A stretch of DNA of 64,000 nucleotides from CAZIJH01 sp964539655 (GCA_964539655.1 CAZIJH010000001.1:88495-152494), one strand, 5' to 3'. Shown: positions 6,825 through 15,812, counted from the first letter of the stretch. Translations and numbers: made by a program. The notes: generated by a model not told the origin, from the letters alone.

Positions 6825-7280
6825 TCAAACTTTGTTCGCTTTCTTTTGGTCTTCAGCCTGCTGCCACATCTCGCCTACCTCGCGGACCGCCTCGACCAGC
6901 TGGCTTGCGGAATCCTCGTTGATTTCCTGCTTGTTCTTGGAGCAGAGCTTGCACGCGTTCCAGACCTTTTCATGCAAGTCCGGGAACATTTCCAAATGTT
7001 CGTGCTTGAAATAATCCGTCCACAAAATCAAAATTTCTCTTTTGCAAATCTCTGAATGCTCTTCCTTGACTTTCACCATTCTAACAAAATTGTTTCGCGA
7101 TTGCAATGTTTCTTCTGATGGAAGGGCTTTTATTTTCTGAACCATCGTAAGTACTGTCCGCGCGGCCATCATTGACGGAAATTTGTCATAGATTCCGCAC
7201 GGTATGTCGCAATGCGCGTATGCTATCTCGGCAGGTTTTATCAGATCGAGAAGTTCGAACAGTTTTCGCACGAGATTCAT
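6825..7280 (-). CDS. sodN: Nickel superoxide dismutase precursor
   Basis: The nickel hook is exact: after an N-terminal pro-sequence ending in AYA comes HCDIPCGIYD, with the His1, Cys2, Pro5, Cys6 and Tyr9 of mature NiSOD. The rest is helical and of family size (about 130 mature residues). The enzyme turns superoxide into oxygen and hydrogen peroxide. I start at MNLVRKL because a TATA-like GGTTTAAAT sits about 28 nt upstream of it; an ATG 24 nt further upstream would overlap that box. The pro-peptide is then 22 residues. Confidence 0.9.
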   Translation of the reverse strand: MNLVRKLFELLDLIKPAEIAYAHCDIPCGIYDKFPSMMAARTVLTMVQKIKALPSEETLQSRNNFVRMVKVKEEHSEICKREILILWTDYFKHEHLEMFPDLHEKVWNACKLCSKNKQEINEDSASQLVEAVREVGEMWQQAEDQKKANKV

Positions 7281-7301
7281 AATAACTGATTGGCTTGAAA
7301 T

Positions 7302-7312
7302 CATTTAAACCT
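7302..7312. promoter_or_regulatory. Shared TATA-like element between sodN and a membrane gene
   Basis: CATTTAAACC is nearly symmetric and lies about 28 nt before the sodN start on the minus strand. It is also about 50 nt before the ATG of the plus-strand membrane gene. One element could serve both directions. Confidence 0.4.
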
Positions 7313-7357
7313 GATCCACAAAAAATCAAACACAGTCCGCTTGGAAGCTATTTAAAA

Positions 7358-7684
7358 ATGATTCACGGTTTAAAATCTATGGGGTCTGTAACTCTGCTGT
7401 TCATCAGCATCATCGAGGTATTTGCAGGATTCCTTGTATTTTTCCACTCGTTTCCTATACACAACGTGTTCATCTATCTCGCAATATTTTATTTGCTGAA
7501 AGGAATCTGGTCAATCGTGTCTAGCATCGCTTACGGATTTTTTTACGATTGGATGGGAGCTTTGGATTTTATCGCGGGTATAGCATTGATGCTTATTTTC
7601 TACGGGACGATTTTTGATTTCTTCTGGATAATCGGAGTAGCGCATATCCTGAAAGGATTGTATTCGCTGATTTTTTCGCTATGA
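7358..7684 (+). CDS. Four-helix membrane protein next to sodN
   Basis: Not recognised. From the ATG giving MIHGLKSMGS the protein has 108 residues and four hydrophobic segments: SVTLLFISIIEVFAGFLVFF, VFIYLAIFYLLKG, FIAGIALMLIFYG and WIIGVAHILKGLYSLIF. An upstream ATG at 7295 would put the probable TATA inside the gene and overlap the divergent sodN leader, so I do not use it. The shared promoter with sodN suggests linked expression. It converges with the amidotransferase gene, overlapping by 6 nt. Confidence 0.7.
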   Translation: MIHGLKSMGSVTLLFISIIEVFAGFLVFFHSFPIHNVFIYLAIFYLLKGIWSIVSSIAYGFFYDWMGALDFIAGIALMLIFYGTIFDFFWIIGVAHILKGLYSLIFSL

Positions 7685-8377
7685 AATTCGGCTCAGGTTT
7701 TTAACAAGATCAACGAAGTTACATAATACTTTCCATTCAACATACGTTTCAGGGCGTGAAAACGACGAGACAGGTGAAACCTTTTCTCCAATTGTTCGGT
7801 ACTTTTTATTTTCTTTCAGGAATTTTTTCCCACTTTCGACGCTCTCCTCTGGATGGAATTGAATGCCGTAGACGACGGATCTGTTTGTCGAATAATAGAG
7901 GACAGCTTGACTGTAATTATTTTTTGCCAAAACTTTGTATTCTTCAATTCCTTTGACGACTTTGTTGTGAAGCGAGAACGGCCTTATCGTGTCTGGCAGT
8001 CCGCGGAATAACGGATTCGACTTCCCGTTTTTTGTCAGATAAATTTCCGGCCATCCGACTTCCCGTGAGACGCGCACAACATCGTACTGGAAAAATTTTC
8101 CAAGTACTTGGTTGCCCGCGCAGATGCCCAAAATATTGGCGCCATTCTTGGCAGCTTTGAGAATTCTTGGCTTGATCAATTCTATTTCACGGGACTCCAG
8201 CAAGTCCGGCTTGTCAGAACCGCTTAAGACAATTACATTGCAATTGTACAATTCGTCGAATTCGGATGACTTGGCTCCGTTGAAAAGTCTCAGAATTTTC
8301 GCGTCAATTCCAAGCGAACTCGAAATTTTGTCGGTTTCTTCAAACGCCCTTTCGTGCAAATCCACAATAATGTTCAT
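7679..8377 (-). CDS. Class I glutamine amidotransferase
   Basis: The 232-residue protein has the class I amidotransferase nucleophile elbow LGICAGNQVLG (Cys near residue 96) and the His-Glu motif GIQFHPEES. It is like the GuaA N-terminal domain but stands alone. Such domains release ammonia from glutamine for a partner synthase. No synthetase subunit is adjacent, so the acceptor is unknown; GMP synthase subunit A is possible, gamma-glutamyl hydrolase-type activity is another. The C-terminal 40 residues are extra. Confidence 0.83.
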   Translation of the reverse strand: MNIIVDLHERAFEETDKISSSLGIDAKILRLFNGAKSSEFDELYNCNVIVLSGSDKPDLLESREIELIKPRILKAAKNGANILGICAGNQVLGKFFQYDVVRVSREVGWPEIYLTKNGKSNPLFRGLPDTIRPFSLHNKVVKGIEEYKVLAKNNYSQAVLYYSTNRSVVYGIQFHPEESVESGKKFLKENKKYRTIGEKVSPVSSFSRPETYVEWKVLCNFVDLVKNLSRIS

Positions 8378-8413
8378 GAATAGATTAACAGCATTAAGAA
8401 TTTAAAATTTGGT

Positions 8414-11400
8414 TTAAGAGCATCCGCTCGTGGTTCCGCACGAAGTGCACACGTAGCACGATCCGCTTCTCACCATGAACGATCCGCAATCGGAGCAGAC
8501 CTGCGCGTCGTCGAAATTCTCGTCCTCGTCTTCTGATTTCTTGCTCTCGTCTGCGAACACATTGAGCTTCGCCTGCTTCTCGGTCTCCGACAGTTCGTAC
8601 GTCTTCGCTCCGTTGATTCCGAGCGACCTGTGTTCGCTCTCCGGAAGGAACTTCAGTCCGAGCCATCTGAAAATATAATCGACAATGGATTTCGCTACCT
8701 GTATCTGCGGATTGTCCGTCCATCCGCTCGGCTCGAATCTCGTGTGCACGAACTTGTCGACGAGAACTTTCAGCGGAGTTCCGTACTGCAGCGCCATCGC
8801 GATTGCAAGGCCGAACGAGTCCATCATTCCCGCGAGCGAGCTTCCCTCTTTCGCCATCTTGACGAATATTTCTCCGGGAGTCCCGTCCTCGTAGAGCCCG
8901 ACCGTGAGATATCCTTCCTGGTTGCCGACTCTGAACTTGTGAGTTATAGATTTTCTTTCTGCCGGCAGTTTCCTTCTCGCAGGCAATTTCACTTCCTTCT
9001 TCTCGTCGGTCTTCGTGTTCAAAGGCTGCGAAAGTTTTGATCCGTCGCGATAAAGAGCTATGGATTTCAGCCCGAGCTTCCAGCTCTGCATGTAAGCGTT
9101 CTTCACGTCGTCGATCGTGGAATCGTTCGGCATGTTTATCGTTTTGCTGATTGATCCCGACAGGAATGGCTGGACTGCAGACATCATTAAGATATGGCCC
9201 ATGTATCCTATCATCCTCTTTCCTTTTCGTCCGCATTTGTTTGCGCAGTCGAAGACACGGTAGTGTTCTTCTTTCAAATGCGGCGCGCCTTCGATGGTCA
9301 TTGTTCCGCAGATAAAATCGTTTGCAACTTCGATCTCCTGGTCAGAAAATCCGAGAGCCTTCAGCAGGTCGAATTTTGGATTGTCGTACTGCTCTGCTTT
9401 GAAATTCAATTTCTCTATCGTGTCCTTTCCCAAGTTCCAAAATGTGAATGCCTGCTTCAAATCGAAAACAGACGGCAAATTTTTTTCTACCTTCTGCAGA
9501 TCCTCCTGCGAGAAACCTTTCATCTTGAGCGTGAACTCGTTTATGTAAGGAGACCCTCTCAGGCTGTTAGTGCCTGCGATGTATTTTATTATGTCGCCGA
9601 TTTCGTCTTGCGAATATCCGAGATTCTTCAGAGATAGCGAGACAGACTGGTTTACGATCTTGAAATAGCCTCCGCCTGCCAGCTTCTTGAATTTCACGAT
9701 TGCAAAATCAGGCTCTATTCCGGTTGTGTCGCAATCCATCTGCAGGCTGATCGTTCCTGTCGGCGCGATAAGTACTGATTGCGCGTTCCTGTATCCGTAT
9801 TTTTCCCCTAGTTCCAGTGCGCGGTCCCACGCGTTGATCGCCGCGTTCAACAAGTATCCGGGACACATTTTGTGATTTATTCCTACGGGTTTTATCTCGA
9901 CTTTCTCGTACTCCTTCTCGTCCGCATTGTACGCTGCCCTTCTGTGATTTCTTATTACACGCAGCATATCGTCCTTGTTCTCTTCGTATTTTGGAAACGG
10001 CCCGAGTACGCTTGCGATTTCTGCGGAGGTAGCGTACGATTCTCCTCCCATTATGCCGCTTATCGCCGCCGCGATCGCCCTCGAGTCTTCGCTGTCGTAG
10101 GGGATTCCCGACACCATCAGCATCGTCCCGAGATTTGTGTAGCCGAGGCCGAGCGTCCTGAATTCGTAGCTTCTCTTTGCGATTTCCGCGCTCGGATACT
10201 GCGCCATGAATACGCTTATCTCCAGAACTATTGTCCAGATCCTTACCGCGTGCTTGAACGCGTCGACGTCGAATGTCTTCGTGTCCGGATCGAAAAATTT
10301 CATGATGTTCAGCGATGCGAGGTTGCATGCGGTGTCGTCGAGAAACATATATTCTGAGCATGGATTGCTTGCACGGATCTTTCCCGAATTCGGACACGTG
10401 TGCCAGTCGTTGATGATCGTGTCGAATTGGAGTCCGGGATCTGCGCATGCCCATGCGGCCTGTCCTACCTGGTTCCACATGTCCCTAGCTTTCAGAGTCT
10501 TGCATACTTTTCCGTTCGTCCTCCATTTCAAATCCCATGTGTCGTCGTTTGCGACTGATTCCATGAATTTGTTGCTCACGCGCACCGAGTTGTTCGAATT
10601 CTGCCCGCTCACCGTGCTGTACGCTTCGCCTTCGTAATCGGACGGATAACCGGCCGCAATAAGCGCCGCGACTTTTTTCTCCTCGTTGTATTTCCAGTTG
10701 ATAAATTTCTCGATCTCGGGATGGTCGTCGTCAAGAATCACCATCTTCGACGCGCGTCTCGTGGTTCCTCCGGATTTTATCGAGCCTGCTGTGACGTCTC
10801 CGATTTTCAAGAAGCTCAAAACTCCGGAAGATTTTCCTCCGCCTGAAAGAGGCTCGCCCTCACCTCGTATGTTCGAAAAGTTTGTTCCGCTTCCCGATCC
10901 GTATTTGTAAATTCTCGCCTCTCTCATCCAGAGGTCCATTATTCCTCCAGGGTTAACGAGGTCGTCCTTGATCGACTGTATGAAGCACGCGTGCACCTGC
11001 GGTCTCGAATAAGAATCCTTTGATTGGATCAGCTGCCCGGTCTGCGGATCAAAATAATAATGCCCTTGCGCTGGCCCGTTTATGTCGTACACAAGATTCA
11101 GTCCTGTGTTGAACCACTGCGGAGAATTCGGGGAAGCTATCTGGTTCACAAGCATGTGAGCAAGCTCGTCGTAGAAAATCTGCGCATCCTCTTCCGTAGC
11201 AAAATATCCGCCGACCTTCCCCCAATGGGTCCATCCGGAAGCGAGCCTATGCAAAATCTGCTTCGCCGAATTTTCAGATCCGAGTACCGGCTTGCCCGAC
11301 GAATCCAAAATTATGTTTCCGTTCTTGTCTTTCTGCGGAACTCCCGCCTTCCTGAAATATTTCTGTGCCAGAACATCAGTGGCGACCTGCGACCAGAATT

Positions 11401-11698
11401 TTGGAACCTCGACATTATCCATTTCAAAAACAACTGAACCGTCTGGATTTTTTATGATCGAGCTTCGTGTGTCCCACTCGACTTGGTCAAGAGGATTTTT
11501 CCCAGCTTCCGTATAAAATCTCGGAATTTTCAGTCCGGTCGCCTGCTGTTCTACGAGCGATTCTTGGAATTCGTCTGCTATTGCTAATACCTCGCTTTGT
11601 GGGTCAAATTTTTTAGATTTTTCATCAACGGAAAAAAATTTCGCGTTGAATTTTACGTAATGGGCAACAAATAAATGGACTCGTAGATATTTAAGCAA
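8414..11698 (-). CDS. nrdJ: Adenosylcobalamin-dependent (class II) ribonucleotide reductase
   Basis: The 1094-residue enzyme has the class II RNR core: VHACFIQSI (first redox Cys), GSGTNFSNIRG, NPCSEYMFLDDTACNLASLN (active-site Asn, Cys, Glu) and APTGTISL. The last 30 residues hold CSDCG...CYVCTSCG plus a final Cys, a zinc ribbon and likely redox tail. It reduces ribonucleotides with adenosylcobalamin. No intein is present. The first ATG is supported by the AT-rich TATA-like element at 11716-11730. The small carriers at 2.1-2.8 kb could re-reduce it. No cobalamin genes are nearby, so B12 must be imported or made elsewhere. Confidence 0.95.
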   Translation of the reverse strand: MLKYLRVHLFVAHYVKFNAKFFSVDEKSKKFDPQSEVLAIADEFQESLVEQQATGLKIPRFYTEAGKNPLDQVEWDTRSSIIKNPDGSVVFEMDNVEVPKFWSQVATDVLAQKYFRKAGVPQKDKNGNIILDSSGKPVLGSENSAKQILHRLASGWTHWGKVGGYFATEEDAQIFYDELAHMLVNQIASPNSPQWFNTGLNLVYDINGPAQGHYYFDPQTGQLIQSKDSYSRPQVHACFIQSIKDDLVNPGGIMDLWMREARIYKYGSGSGTNFSNIRGEGEPLSGGGKSSGVLSFLKIGDVTAGSIKSGGTTRRASKMVILDDDHPEIEKFINWKYNEEKKVAALIAAGYPSDYEGEAYSTVSGQNSNNSVRVSNKFMESVANDDTWDLKWRTNGKVCKTLKARDMWNQVGQAAWACADPGLQFDTIINDWHTCPNSGKIRASNPCSEYMFLDDTACNLASLNIMKFFDPDTKTFDVDAFKHAVRIWTIVLEISVFMAQYPSAEIAKRSYEFRTLGLGYTNLGTMLMVSGIPYDSEDSRAIAAAISGIMGGESYATSAEIASVLGPFPKYEENKDDMLRVIRNHRRAAYNADEKEYEKVEIKPVGINHKMCPGYLLNAAINAWDRALELGEKYGYRNAQSVLIAPTGTISLQMDCDTTGIEPDFAIVKFKKLAGGGYFKIVNQSVSLSLKNLGYSQDEIGDIIKYIAGTNSLRGSPYINEFTLKMKGFSQEDLQKVEKNLPSVFDLKQAFTFWNLGKDTIEKLNFKAEQYDNPKFDLLKALGFSDQEIEVANDFICGTMTIEGAPHLKEEHYRVFDCANKCGRKGKRMIGYMGHILMMSAVQPFLSGSISKTINMPNDSTIDDVKNAYMQSWKLGLKSIALYRDGSKLSQPLNTKTDEKKEVKLPARRKLPAERKSITHKFRVGNQEGYLTVGLYEDGTPGEIFVKMAKEGSSLAGMMDSFGLAIAMALQYGTPLKVLVDKFVHTRFEPSGWTDNPQIQVAKSIVDYIFRWLGLKFLPESEHRSLGINGAKTYELSETEKQAKLNVFADESKKSEDEDENFDDAQVCSDCGSFMVRSGSCYVCTSCGTTSGCS

Positions 11699-11763
11699 AT
11701 TTTGTCTTTCAAATATATTTTTAAAAATATACTCGCAAAAAATCAGTTCGGAAAAAAATTAAT

Positions 11764-12384
11764 TTATTCTTCTTCCTGCTCGTATTCCTGGATTTCTCCG
11801 ATGAAATCGTCGAGCTTGTGCGTGAATTCGGAGTCTTCCTTGATCTCCCCGCGCAATTTCTGTATTTCCCTGGCCATCAGCCAGAAAATTAGACCGAGCG
11901 AGCGTTCGCTCTTGTTGTTTGCCGGTATCACGAGGTCGATGTCCTTCGTGTCGTCGAACGTGCTTGCGACCGCGACGATGGGCACTCTTGCGCTTACTGC
12001 TTCCTTCAGCGCCTGATAGTCCGTGAGGGGGTCAGCGATGACCATCGCCTGCGCCTCGAAGAATTTTTTATAAGAAGGATTCGTCAGCGTCCCGGGCATG
12101 AATCTTCCGGTCACGATTTGTGCTCCGATCACCTCTCCGAATTTCTCTATCGCGGTCCTTCCGATCGTTTTCCTGCTGACAACTATTATCCTTTTCATCC
12201 TGCTGAGGAAATTCGCCGCGATGCGCACCCTCTCGTCGATCATCTTCCAGTCGAGGATGGCGAGCCCGTCGGGCCTTATCTTGTATATGAAGCCCTTCAT
12301 CTGGCTCGTCCTTTGCTTCATGCCTATGTGGACCCCGAACTTGAGGTAGTCCTCCTTGGCAACCAAAGGTTTCGATGCTGACAT
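11764..12384 (-). CDS. rpsB: 30S ribosomal protein S2 (uS2)
   Basis: The 206-residue protein matches archaeal/eukaryal uS2: FGVHIGMKQRTSQMKGFIYKIRPDGLAILD, the GRFMPGTLTNP loop, and the DLVIPANNKSERSLGLIFWLMARE region. An acidic tail ends in EEE. It binds near the 16S head-body junction and is needed late in small-subunit assembly. It forms a run of information-processing genes with PAC2, Nop10 and aIF2-alpha on the same strand. A TATA-like CTTTAAAAAC is about 30 nt before the ATG, giving a leaderless message. Confidence 0.95.
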   Translation of the reverse strand: MSASKPLVAKEDYLKFGVHIGMKQRTSQMKGFIYKIRPDGLAILDWKMIDERVRIAANFLSRMKRIIVVSRKTIGRTAIEKFGEVIGAQIVTGRFMPGTLTNPSYKKFFEAQAMVIADPLTDYQALKEAVSARVPIVAVASTFDDTKDIDLVIPANNKSERSLGLIFWLMAREIQKLRGEIKEDSEFTHKLDDFIGEIQEYEQEEE

Positions 12385-12430
12385 AGAAATCTATTTCAAT
12401 CTTCAAGTTTTTAAAGTTTAAAAAACACGC

Positions 12431-13234
12431 CTAGCCGATGTAAGTCAGCTTCTCTTTGTCGCTCGGGGCCTTCTCTCCCGGCTGCCTCATCATCATCTGC
12501 TGCATCGTCTGCTTCTCCACGGACTGCATCTTCTTGATGAACTCTTCCATTTCTTTTATTTTCTTCTCGAGTTTTCCCGTGTCCAGTTTTATTCCGAGTA
12601 TCTTTGTCATTATTTTCAGTATCTCCTCTGCCGATTTCGGATCTGGAATTATCGGAAGCCCCACGGTCTCGCCGAGAAGGCACACTCCCTTTATCCCGTA
12701 GTATCTTCCGAGCCCGAGCAGCAGTCCGCTTGCGCCAACTATCGTTCCCACCCTGCTTCCCGCGTCGAAATCTATGCCTACGTTCTTGTATTTCTTCGCC
12801 ATGTCAGGGTCACTCACTGCGCCGATCACTTTCGGTTTTGCTTTCTTCTCGCCGACGCTCAGTCCTGCAAGCGTGAACATCTCTTTCACGCCGAGTTTTT
12901 TTATAAAATCAAGTATGGTGTTGACGATTTCGTAATGGCCTTCCGGATCGATGCTCTGCGAATCTCCGATAAGTATGACTAGATCTCTCTGTCCCCTGTT
13001 CTTCGCCTTCAAATAATAAAATTCGTTTTTCAAAACGTGCACGGCGGAAGACTGGTGCAAAAGGACGAAAGGCATGAAATGGGACGACGTGAGCTCTGCG
13101 AATTTTTTCGCGCCAAGTTCCTCGACCATGTACCCTGCTGCGATCCTTCCGACGTTTCCCACGCCGGGAAGGCCTTCGATGAAAATAGGATCCTTTAGTT
13201 TCGGCTTCTCGAGCTCGATGACTTTCGTTGCCAT
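12431..13234 (-). CDS. PAC2-family protein, probable proteasome assembly chaperone
   Basis: The 267-residue protein is a PAC2 (PF09754-type) domain. It opens with PIFIEGLPGVGNVGRIAAGYM, contains a DLVILIGDSQS strand and GVCLLGETVGLP, and ends in a coiled-coil tail (about residues 215-245). Archaeal homologs resemble eukaryotic PAC1/PAC2 chaperones for the 20S proteasome. It follows Nop10 by 25 nt, the conserved archaeal order aIF2-alpha, Nop10, PAC2. No proteasome subunit is in the window. Confidence 0.88.
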   Translation of the reverse strand: MATKVIELEKPKLKDPIFIEGLPGVGNVGRIAAGYMVEELGAKKFAELTSSHFMPFVLLHQSSAVHVLKNEFYYLKAKNRGQRDLVILIGDSQSIDPEGHYEIVNTILDFIKKLGVKEMFTLAGLSVGEKKAKPKVIGAVSDPDMAKKYKNVGIDFDAGSRVGTIVGASGLLLGLGRYYGIKGVCLLGETVGLPIIPDPKSAEEILKIMTKILGIKLDTGKLEKKIKEMEEFIKKMQSVEKQTMQQMMMRQPGEKAPSDKEKLTYIG

Positions 13235-13259
13235 ATAGAATTATTGTATCTTATATTAT

Positions 13260-13436
13260 TTAATTTGTTCCCTTGTTCTCGCTACCGGATTCCAATTGTC
13301 TTCTATATTTTCCGTATTTGTCTTCCGGAGAAAATTTCGGAGGATTCGGATTCGAAGTTTTGCTGCCACAATCTGGGCAGACGTCCTTGAACGTGTACCT
13401 TTTGCATGCCGGGCATTTTTTAATCTTCGTGCTCAC
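13260..13436 (-). CDS. nop10: H/ACA ribonucleoprotein subunit Nop10
   Basis: About 58 residues with KKCPACKRYTFKDVCPDCG, the zinc ribbon of archaeal Nop10, then the NPNPPKFSPEDKYGKYRR segment that contacts Cbf5. It is part of the H/ACA guide complex that makes pseudouridine in rRNA. I use the GTG giving VSTKIKKCP, which overlaps the upstream Nudix gene by 17 nt; an ATG 18 nt further upstream is possible but gives a 35-nt overlap. Confidence 0.92.
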   Translation of the reverse strand: MSTKIKKCPACKRYTFKDVCPDCGSKTSNPNPPKFSPEDKYGKYRRQLESGSENKGTN

Positions 13437-13869
13437 AGCAACTGCACTCTCCAAAAAATTCTCGAACGAGTTTCCTAAGGCTTTCGTTCGGAAACGTTCC
13501 GTCGCTTTCCAAGAATTCTTCAGGTGTCACCCATTCGCACGTTGAAATTTTTTCTTCCTTGTCAGGGTTGTTGCCGGTATCGAATTCTCCCGAAACTTTG
13601 CTGCACAAAAATGTGGAACACACCACTTGTGATTTATCCGTTTCGCGAAAGAAATGCCATACCCCGATCGGTGCCGCAATTTCGATTTGCAATCCGGTCT
13701 CTTCAAGAACTTCGCGCTTTAGGCAATCCTCTGGGTCCTCACCGTAATGCATGCGGCCTCCAGGTATGTCCCAAATCGATTTGCCGTTGATATTTTTTTT
13801 CAAAGCTAAAATTTTCCCGTCTTCGATTATCAGTGCTTTCATTGCTGCGAATATTTTCGGCTCGTCCAT
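13420..13869 (-). CDS. Nudix hydrolase
   Basis: The 149-residue protein has a complete Nudix box at about residues 42-64: GGRMHYGEDPEDCLKREVLEETG. This is an ADP-ribose/MutT-like size class with no extra domain. It would hydrolyse a nucleoside diphosphate derivative. It sits between aIF2-alpha (4 nt upstream) and Nop10 (17-nt overlap). It therefore interrupts a pair that is usually adjacent in archaea, while keeping tight operon spacing. The tail is Cys-rich (CSCC). Confidence 0.88.
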   Translation of the reverse strand: MDEPKIFAAMKALIIEDGKILALKKNINGKSIWDIPGGRMHYGEDPEDCLKREVLEETGLQIEIAAPIGVWHFFRETDKSQVVCSTFLCSKVSGEFDTGNNPDKEEKISTCEWVTPEEFLESDGTFPNESLRKLVREFFGECSCCEHED

Positions 13870-13873
13870 ATGG

Positions 13874-14656
13874 TCACTTTACAAAAGCGTAGCTCATCTC
13901 GACGCCCGACTCTTTTGATTTCCTGACGGCGGATTCCAGCAGCTCCTTCAGTTTCTTCTCCCCGTTTTTCGGGTCGATTGTCTTCAGTTCCACTCTGTAC
14001 TTAGGAGCCGATATGTATCTCACGGAAATATTTTTCTTTTCGATCTCGGCGAAAACTGATTTTAATTTGTCAAGTCCTTCTGGATCGTAGCTTTTAGCAT
14101 CGACCTCAATTTTCAAAATTACTTCCTTGTCCTTCATCGTTTTTTCTACAATGTCGATAAGAGTGTCCTTCCATTTTTTGGAAATGTCCAAATCGTCGAG
14201 AACAGAGTGATTCTTTTTGATCTCGTCGAATGCCGTGAAATATTCCCCGAATTTTTCCGTCAGCAGCGAGCCCACTTCCTTGTTCGCCTCCTCGACGCTC
14301 TTGCCCATCTCGGTCGCGATCTGCTCGAAAATCTTCTCGGCCCTGTGGGTCCTTCTTATGAAGTTCATCTTCTGCTTTTCTTCGGAATGAGATACTCTCT
14401 TTAGGCTGAGATTCACAAAATTTTTATCAGATTCTATCCTGACGACCTTTGCGACGTATTGCTTGTCCGGCTTGACGAACTCCCTTATGTCGCGAACCCA
14501 TTTTCCCGCGACTTCGGAAATGTGTATCATGCCTTCTATGTTATTGTACTCCGGAAGGTCGCACCATGCGGCGAAGGATGTCACTCGTTTTATCTTGCAA
14601 AGCCCGAGCTCTCCCGTCTGCGGCAGATCTATTCTCGGTTCGTCTTTCATCTTCAT
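13874..14656 (-). CDS. eif2a: Translation initiation factor aIF2, alpha subunit
   Basis: The 260-residue protein has the three-domain aIF2-alpha layout. An S1/OB domain (residues 14-92: GELGLCKIKRVTSFAAWCDL, EGMIHISEVA) is followed by a helical domain (about 95-175) and a C-terminal alpha-beta domain that binds aIF2-gamma. It takes part in delivering initiator tRNA to the 30S subunit. The start may be either of two ATGs six bases apart. The Nudix gene follows after 4 nt. Confidence 0.94.
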   Translation of the reverse strand: MKMKDEPRIDLPQTGELGLCKIKRVTSFAAWCDLPEYNNIEGMIHISEVAGKWVRDIREFVKPDKQYVAKVVRIESDKNFVNLSLKRVSHSEEKQKMNFIRRTHRAEKIFEQIATEMGKSVEEANKEVGSLLTEKFGEYFTAFDEIKKNHSVLDDLDISKKWKDTLIDIVEKTMKDKEVILKIEVDAKSYDPEGLDKLKSVFAEIEKKNISVRYISAPKYRVELKTIDPKNGEKKLKELLESAVRKSKESGVEMSYAFVK

Positions 14657-14696
14657 CAGTAATTAGATTAAGCAAGATTCAGATTTATATAGAAAT

Positions 14697-15005
14697 TTAT
14701 TCAGACAGTTTTTTCTTGAACTCGGCGACCATGCTTATGAAATCGTCGATCTTGTCCATAGTCAGGACGAATCCCTGCTTCGTCGGGCCCTTGTAGCTCG
14801 GCGTGTTCAGCCACACCCTGAAATCAATCCTGTCCTCGCCCTTGTAATTGGTTTTTTTGATCACGAGCACGGAACCTTCCCTCAGTATGAATTCGCCGAG
14901 CTTGATGTCTTTCTGCGGCTCTGAAAGAGTTTCTTCGGTTGTTTTCTCCTCAGCAGTTTCCTCTTCGGCCGGTTTTTTTATCTTAGGTTCCTTTTTCTTT
15001 CTCAT
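14697..15005 (-). CDS. PC4-like single-stranded-DNA-binding protein
   Basis: The 102-residue protein has a charged low-complexity N terminus (residues 1-35, Lys then Glu-rich). A PC4/YdbC-like core follows with DFRVWLNTPSYKGPTKQGFVLT, then a helix (KIDDFISMVAEFKKKL). This matches the strand-turn-strand-helix pattern of transcriptional coactivator p15. Such proteins bind single-stranded DNA and can aid transcription or repair. It is 40 nt upstream of aIF2-alpha on the same strand. Confidence 0.72.
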   Translation of the reverse strand: MRKKKEPKIKKPAEEETAEEKTTEETLSEPQKDIKLGEFILREGSVLVIKKTNYKGEDRIDFRVWLNTPSYKGPTKQGFVLTMDKIDDFISMVAEFKKKLSE

Positions 15006-15079
15006 TAAATAAAACTTTAATTGAACCAGTAGAAATAGTTATTGCTCTTTCAAAATTTTGATTGAAAGAAAAAATTAAT

Positions 15080-15676
15080 TTAGGAAACCCACATGTACCA
15101 TGTGATGTTGAGCGTGTCGCTCGGCTGCAGCGTCACTGTTGAAAATGTAGTCACAGCGAACAAAGCTTCTCCCGCCTGAGCTGCAGTTGTCGTGTTGAAG
15201 ACTCCTGTGACGTTTACCTGAATCGATGCGCACGTGTTTGTGAACTGCTTCGAAATTGACCAGTTGCCGACTTGGTATCCTGTCGTGTTTGTCGAAAGTC
15301 CGATCGTTCCAGCGGCCCTGTGCAGTCCGCATCCCGAATTCGCCGCAGTCAACTCGTTCGCGATCGAAATGTTGCCCTGGCCGATCGCTTCAGAAGTGTT
15401 TCCCAATGCGATTGCGCTTATCGCGGACAACGGAGTCGAGTATAACAACAAATCCCTCGTGTGGTTCTTGCCCTTATCGGTGAACAGATTGCTCTTGCAT
15501 TGTATCAGATCGTCATTTTTGTAAATGCATACGCCGTTGTTGTACTTGATTGAATTGTCTTCGCTCGCGCCAGACAGTGACGAGACGGAATTCAGCAGCA
15601 TTCCTGAATAAGCTATAGAACTTCCTAGGACAATTATGGATAATGAAAAAATAACGAGAGACGTTTTATTATCCAT
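15080..15676 (-). CDS. Secreted protein with N-terminal membrane helix
   Basis: From the ATG giving MDNKTSLVIF the product has 198 residues. It begins with a hydrophobic segment (6-28, SLVIFSLSIIVLGSSIAYSG), then a Ser/Thr/Asn-rich extracellular part with several N-x-S/T sequons and four Cys. No family is recognised. The longer frame (starting 75 nt upstream) overlaps the divergent gene's leader and is unlikely. A pilin-like or surface-anchored role is conceivable, but no class III peptidase site is obvious. Confidence 0.72.
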   Translation of the reverse strand: MDNKTSLVIFSLSIIVLGSSIAYSGMLLNSVSSLSGASEDNSIKYNNGVCIYKNDDLIQCKSNLFTDKGKNHTRDLLLYSTPLSAISAIALGNTSEAIGQGNISIANELTAANSGCGLHRAAGTIGLSTNTTGYQVGNWSISKQFTNTCASIQVNVTGVFNTTTAAQAGEALFAVTTFSTVTLQPSDTLNITWYMWVS

Positions 15677-15812
15677 GTTACGGGCCTTAAAAAAAACTTC
15701 GTTTTGCTCGCTTATAAAGTTTCCAAACTGATAATTTTTGCGAAGTTTCAATTTTTGCGTTTACAAATCGGCCATATTTAAATCCGCGTCAAATAATTTA
15801 TTATTGGAACAG

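Noticed and set aside
9708..10478. Long plus/minus shadow frames inside nrdJ
   Set aside because: The 256-residue Arg-rich frame is the shadow of the RNR gene in another frame; it has no recognisable motif and lies fully inside it.
8414..11698. Intein in the ribonucleotide reductase
   Set aside because: RNR genes often hold inteins, but there is no LAGLIDADG block or intein-type Cys/Asn splice junction; length and motif order fit an uninterrupted enzyme.
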